DNA from: Aliibacillus thermotolerans
GTDB lineage: Bacteria; Bacillota; Bacilli; Bacillales; Marinococcaceae
NCBI RefSeq assembly: GCF_027853235.1
Contig: NZ_WKJG01000034.1
Coordinates: forward strand, 1-35,072
Length of the DNA stretch: 35,072 nucleotides
Direction: 5' to 3'
The position numbers and the translations under genes are program-made. The number at the start of each line of letters is the position of its first letter. Position 1 is the stretch's first letter. Shown here one piece after another: positions 32,811 to 35,072 of this stretch. The notes under the pieces were generated by a model, which made no database searches, was not told the DNA's origin, and saw only the letters and a list, made by a program, of their open reading frames with translations.

Positions 32811-34262
32811 TTGTTCATTTCTCTGTTTAAGAGTAGATATCCAAAGAGGAAAAGGTGGCTTTTGATCATGATTCGCTTCATATTTTTATCCGCTATCGTT
32901 ATTTACCTTATCAATCAATTATTCTATCATCCCATATTAGAGACGATGCTTTCCATTGCCGCATTACTTGCTGTCATTTGTAGTGTGAGATACGTAGGGA
33001 AAATCGTTTTAACTTTTGGCGTGTTATTTTTAACTTTTGGGATTCTTTTAATGTTTATGAGTGATGCGTCAATATTTGATTACATTTTTGCGTTTGGACC
33101 TATGTTAAATTTACTCACTCTTTTTGCATTGATTCCTATTCTTGCCCTACCGATACGATTAGGTAATTATTCCAATGATGTTGAGAATGTAATAAAAAGA
33201 AAAGTATCAAATTCTAAGCAATTATACATGGTGTCGTCTGGTGTCTCTTATTTTTTAAGTTCCTTTATGAACTTGGCTGCACTTCCTATGACTTATTATT
33301 CCATCCGTTCGTCGCTCAAAAATTACCCTATTCAAGATAAAGAGCGATTTATGGCCCGTTCGATCACCCACGGATTTGGAATGCCTGTTTTATGGACGCC
33401 AGTCACTCCGATTGTCGGTATAGTCATCGAGATGACAGGTGTCCATTATGGAAGTATGATTCAACTTCTTATTCCGTTAAGTATCGTTGGTCTTCTCTTA
33501 GATTGGGTGATGGTTACTATCTATACGCGGAAAGAAAATCATCTGATCATGCACCAAGAAATGACAAGAACAAAAAAGGAAATGGCTGCCACTGTAGAGA
33601 CAAATGGAAAAAGTTCACTCGTTCGTTTATCACACATATTTATTGCTATCATCTTGTTAAATTTAGTGATTATTTCGATTGAACAATTGAAAGAACTAAG
33701 TTTTATGTTGTTAATCAGTCTTTTAGTTATTCCATTTTCATTTGTCTGGACCTCCATTTTAGGAAAAACAAAAGAATACTTTGTTGGATTGAAAGAACAT
33801 TTTAAAAACCATTTACCAAAGATGAAAGATCAATTTTTTCTATTTTTATCAGCCGGATTTTTCATATCAGCCATTCATTTATCGGGAATCAATAGCACTA
33901 TCAATTCCGTTGTCAGTGAGGTAGTTAGTTTCACGGGGATTCAATTATTTTTAGTGATTCTACCTTTTATACCTTTATTATTTGCTTTTGCCGGTCTTCA
34001 TCCTGCGGTAACTTTTGTGCTCATAGTGGAAGCTTTGGATCCAAGCGTGTTAGGAATATCCCCCTTCGTTTTGGCTTTAGCAATGCTAGGAAGCGCAGTT
34101 CCCGCCTTTCTGATGGGACCTTATAATGCAACGATTGGCGTAATGTCTAACATTATCAATAGAGATCCTTTTAAAATTTCCAATTGGAACATTCCATTTT
34201 GCACGACGTTTTTGGTTATGTTAATTGTGTTTTTACAAGGGGTTTATATGTTTACTAGTTAA
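32811..34262 (+). CDS. Multi-spanning membrane transporter, unknown family
   Basis: 483 aa (464 aa if ATG 32868 is used) with about eleven to twelve helices and a charged loop at about 235-265. Repeated motifs such as THGFGMPVLWTPVTPIVG and GLHPAVTFVLIVEAL with FLMGPYNATIGVMSNI suggest a two-half carboxylate-type transporter, perhaps distantly related to the permease at 25563. The TTG at 32811 has a weak ribosome site; AAAGGTGG lies 9 nt before ATG 32868, which may be the true start. It follows the 65-aa gene by 12 nt and is likely under the same operator. Confidence 0.6.
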   Translation: MFISLFKSRYPKRKRWLLIMIRFIFLSAIVIYLINQLFYHPILETMLSIAALLAVICSVRYVGKIVLTFGVLFLTFGILLMFMSDASIFDYIFAFGPMLNLLTLFALIPILALPIRLGNYSNDVENVIKRKVSNSKQLYMVSSGVSYFLSSFMNLAALPMTYYSIRSSLKNYPIQDKERFMARSITHGFGMPVLWTPVTPIVGIVIEMTGVHYGSMIQLLIPLSIVGLLLDWVMVTIYTRKENHLIMHQEMTRTKKEMAATVETNGKSSLVRLSHIFIAIILLNLVIISIEQLKELSFMLLISLLVIPFSFVWTSILGKTKEYFVGLKEHFKNHLPKMKDQFFLFLSAGFFISAIHLSGINSTINSVVSEVVSFTGIQLFLVILPFIPLLFAFAGLHPAVTFVLIVEALDPSVLGISPFVLALAMLGSAVPAFLMGPYNATIGVMSNIINRDPFKISNWNIPFCTTFLVMLIVFLQGVYMFTS

Positions 34263-34294
34263 TTTACTTACTACCGTCAAACAATTTTTCAATG

Positions 34295-34321
34295 AAAAAC
34301 TCGCTGTTTGCGAGTTTTTTA
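34295..34321. terminator. Bidirectional intrinsic terminator
   Basis: AAAAACTCGC (34295-34304) pairs with GCGAGTTTTT (34310-34319) around a 5-nt loop. It has A/T runs on both sides, serving the membrane protein gene on the plus strand and the convergent gene at 34334 on the minus strand. Confidence 0.8.
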
Positions 34322-34333
34322 ATTTTTAGCACA

Positions 34334-34918
34334 CTACTGCTTCTCAGGAGACGTACACTTCCGTTTGTAATCTCCATATAACCAAAAAATGAGGATAACA
34401 AGAGATATGACCATGACAATAGGAACCCACCATAACGTAGTAGGTGCAAGTGTCCATCCAACGAGCATCATGGTAATTGAGATGAAAGGAGCCATGATGT
34501 AATAAGCAGGGGCGCGATAAAACCAACCGTACGGAAAGAAGTGAGCACCGGTAATAATGGCAAAAAAGATAATCATGTCGGCGGGAGATTGGATAAATGC
34601 CCAAAAAATAATAGGAAAATATAGGAGCTGTGCTATATTTAAGTGAATCCCCAGAATATTCAAAGGATTGTCATCGTTTTTCCAATCCGCTTTTATTATT
34701 TTTGACAATAGAATTGCAGTGGGAAAAATCAATCCTGTAGAAATGAGCGTGAAAATGTTTTTTGTGTGGAGAGAAAGCGGTAAAGTAAAAATGACCGTAA
34801 TCACAGACCATACGATTGTTGCGGATAGTAAAAAAGCGATGCCATTTTTATGTTGATAGAAAGGTGATTCCGTAATTCCGAAATATCCAAAGGATTCACT
34901 CCAATCCACTTTTTCCAT
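34334..34918 (-). CDS. Small membrane protein (DUF7010-like)
   Basis: 194 aa with about six hydrophobic helices and a conserved-looking GAHFFPYGWFYRAPAYY segment. The layout recalls a Bacillaceae family of unknown function (DUF7010, from memory). The ATG at 34918 has no good ribosome site, so the start is uncertain. It lies outside the operator-bearing cluster and is probably unrelated to it. Confidence 0.55.
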   Translation of the reverse strand: MEKVDWSESFGYFGITESPFYQHKNGIAFLLSATIVWSVITVIFTLPLSLHTKNIFTLISTGLIFPTAILLSKIIKADWKNDDNPLNILGIHLNIAQLLYFPIIFWAFIQSPADMIIFFAIITGAHFFPYGWFYRAPAYYIMAPFISITMMLVGWTLAPTTLWWVPIVMVISLVILIFWLYGDYKRKCTSPEKQ

Positions 34919-35016
34919 ATTTAAGTGAGGTTCGATATGAAACGTTGTGACTGATAAACTAAATTATACAGTTTCCGATAAATAAGATCATACACTTTTA
35001 GTCAGTTGCCGAAGTT

Positions 35017-35062
35017 AGTAGTTTTTATGAAACTGCCCGAGGGCAGTTTCATAAAAACTACT
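35017..35062. repeat. Perfect 21-bp hairpin near the right edge
   Basis: Positions 35017-35037 and 35042-35062 are perfect inverse copies of 21 bp around the 4-nt loop CGAG; the inner part reads GAAACTGCC-CGAG-GGCAGTTTC. Short outer arms AAGTT/AACTT (35012-35016 and 35068-35072) add a further pairing. The perfect arms suggest a mobile repeat or strong terminator; the sequence stops just past it. Confidence 0.7.
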
Positions 35063-35072
35063 CTCGCAACTT

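Overview
The window reads as chromosomal DNA of a Bacillaceae-type Firmicute. It is AT-rich, has strong AGGAGG-type ribosome binding sites and many TTG starts, and encodes Bacillus-like proteins (a YumC-type ferredoxin-NADP reductase, a CxxH/CxxC mini-protein, a YtsJ-like malic enzyme). No rRNA, tRNA, CRISPR array or phage genes were seen.

Region 1 (1-8450): acetone catabolism. A sigma-54 activator gene on the plus strand (336-2300) converges on a minus-strand operon for the three acetone carboxylase subunits (7369 to 2401). The operon has a textbook -24/-12 promoter (7410-7424) and, about 75-100 bp further upstream, overlapping dyads that look like activator sites (7498-7526). A LuxR-type regulator lies upstream of the operon.

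Region 2 (8566-13045): an OmpR-type response regulator and histidine kinase, followed by an ABC ATPase and two six-helix permeases. This layout fits antimicrobial-peptide or lantibiotic self-protection (LanFEG/BcrAB-like). No peptide gene was found.

Region 3 (13046-17425): a damaged, mobile-element-rich junction. It has a 324-bp MITE-like element filled with degenerate 52-bp tandem repeats, several hairpins, a DDE transposase gene broken by two frameshifts, and a TRAP-TAXI fused permease gene that has lost its 5' end.

Region 4 (17426-34262): the most interesting part. A GntR/FCD regulator is followed by about seven transcription units. Nearly every promoter carries the same GTATAC-centred palindrome (TTGTATACAA or TTGGTATACCAA), which suggests one local regulon. 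The units encode a CxxH/CxxC mini-protein, a RidA-family enamine deaminase, two [2Fe-2S] ferredoxins, a creatininase-family amidohydrolase, a 52-aa Cys-rich peptide, malic enzyme, a Nif3-like protein, a Gate-domain membrane protein, two unknown proteins, a permease, a haem-oxygenase-like diiron enzyme with the complete CADD-type ligand set, an aldehyde dehydrogenase, a GlcG/HbpS protein, a split ChrA-type transporter pair, a ferredoxin-NADP reductase, a [4Fe-4S]-type ferredoxin, a 65-aa Cys-rich protein and another permease. My reading (inference) is an NADPH-ferredoxin-diiron oxygenase pathway for an unknown nitrogen-containing substrate: oxygenation, amide or imine hydrolysis, aldehyde oxidation, then entry to central metabolism at malate. 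I do not recognise this gene set as a described system.

Region 5 (34262-35072): a bidirectional terminator, a small membrane protein on the minus strand, and a near-terminal hairpin with a perfect 21-bp stem.
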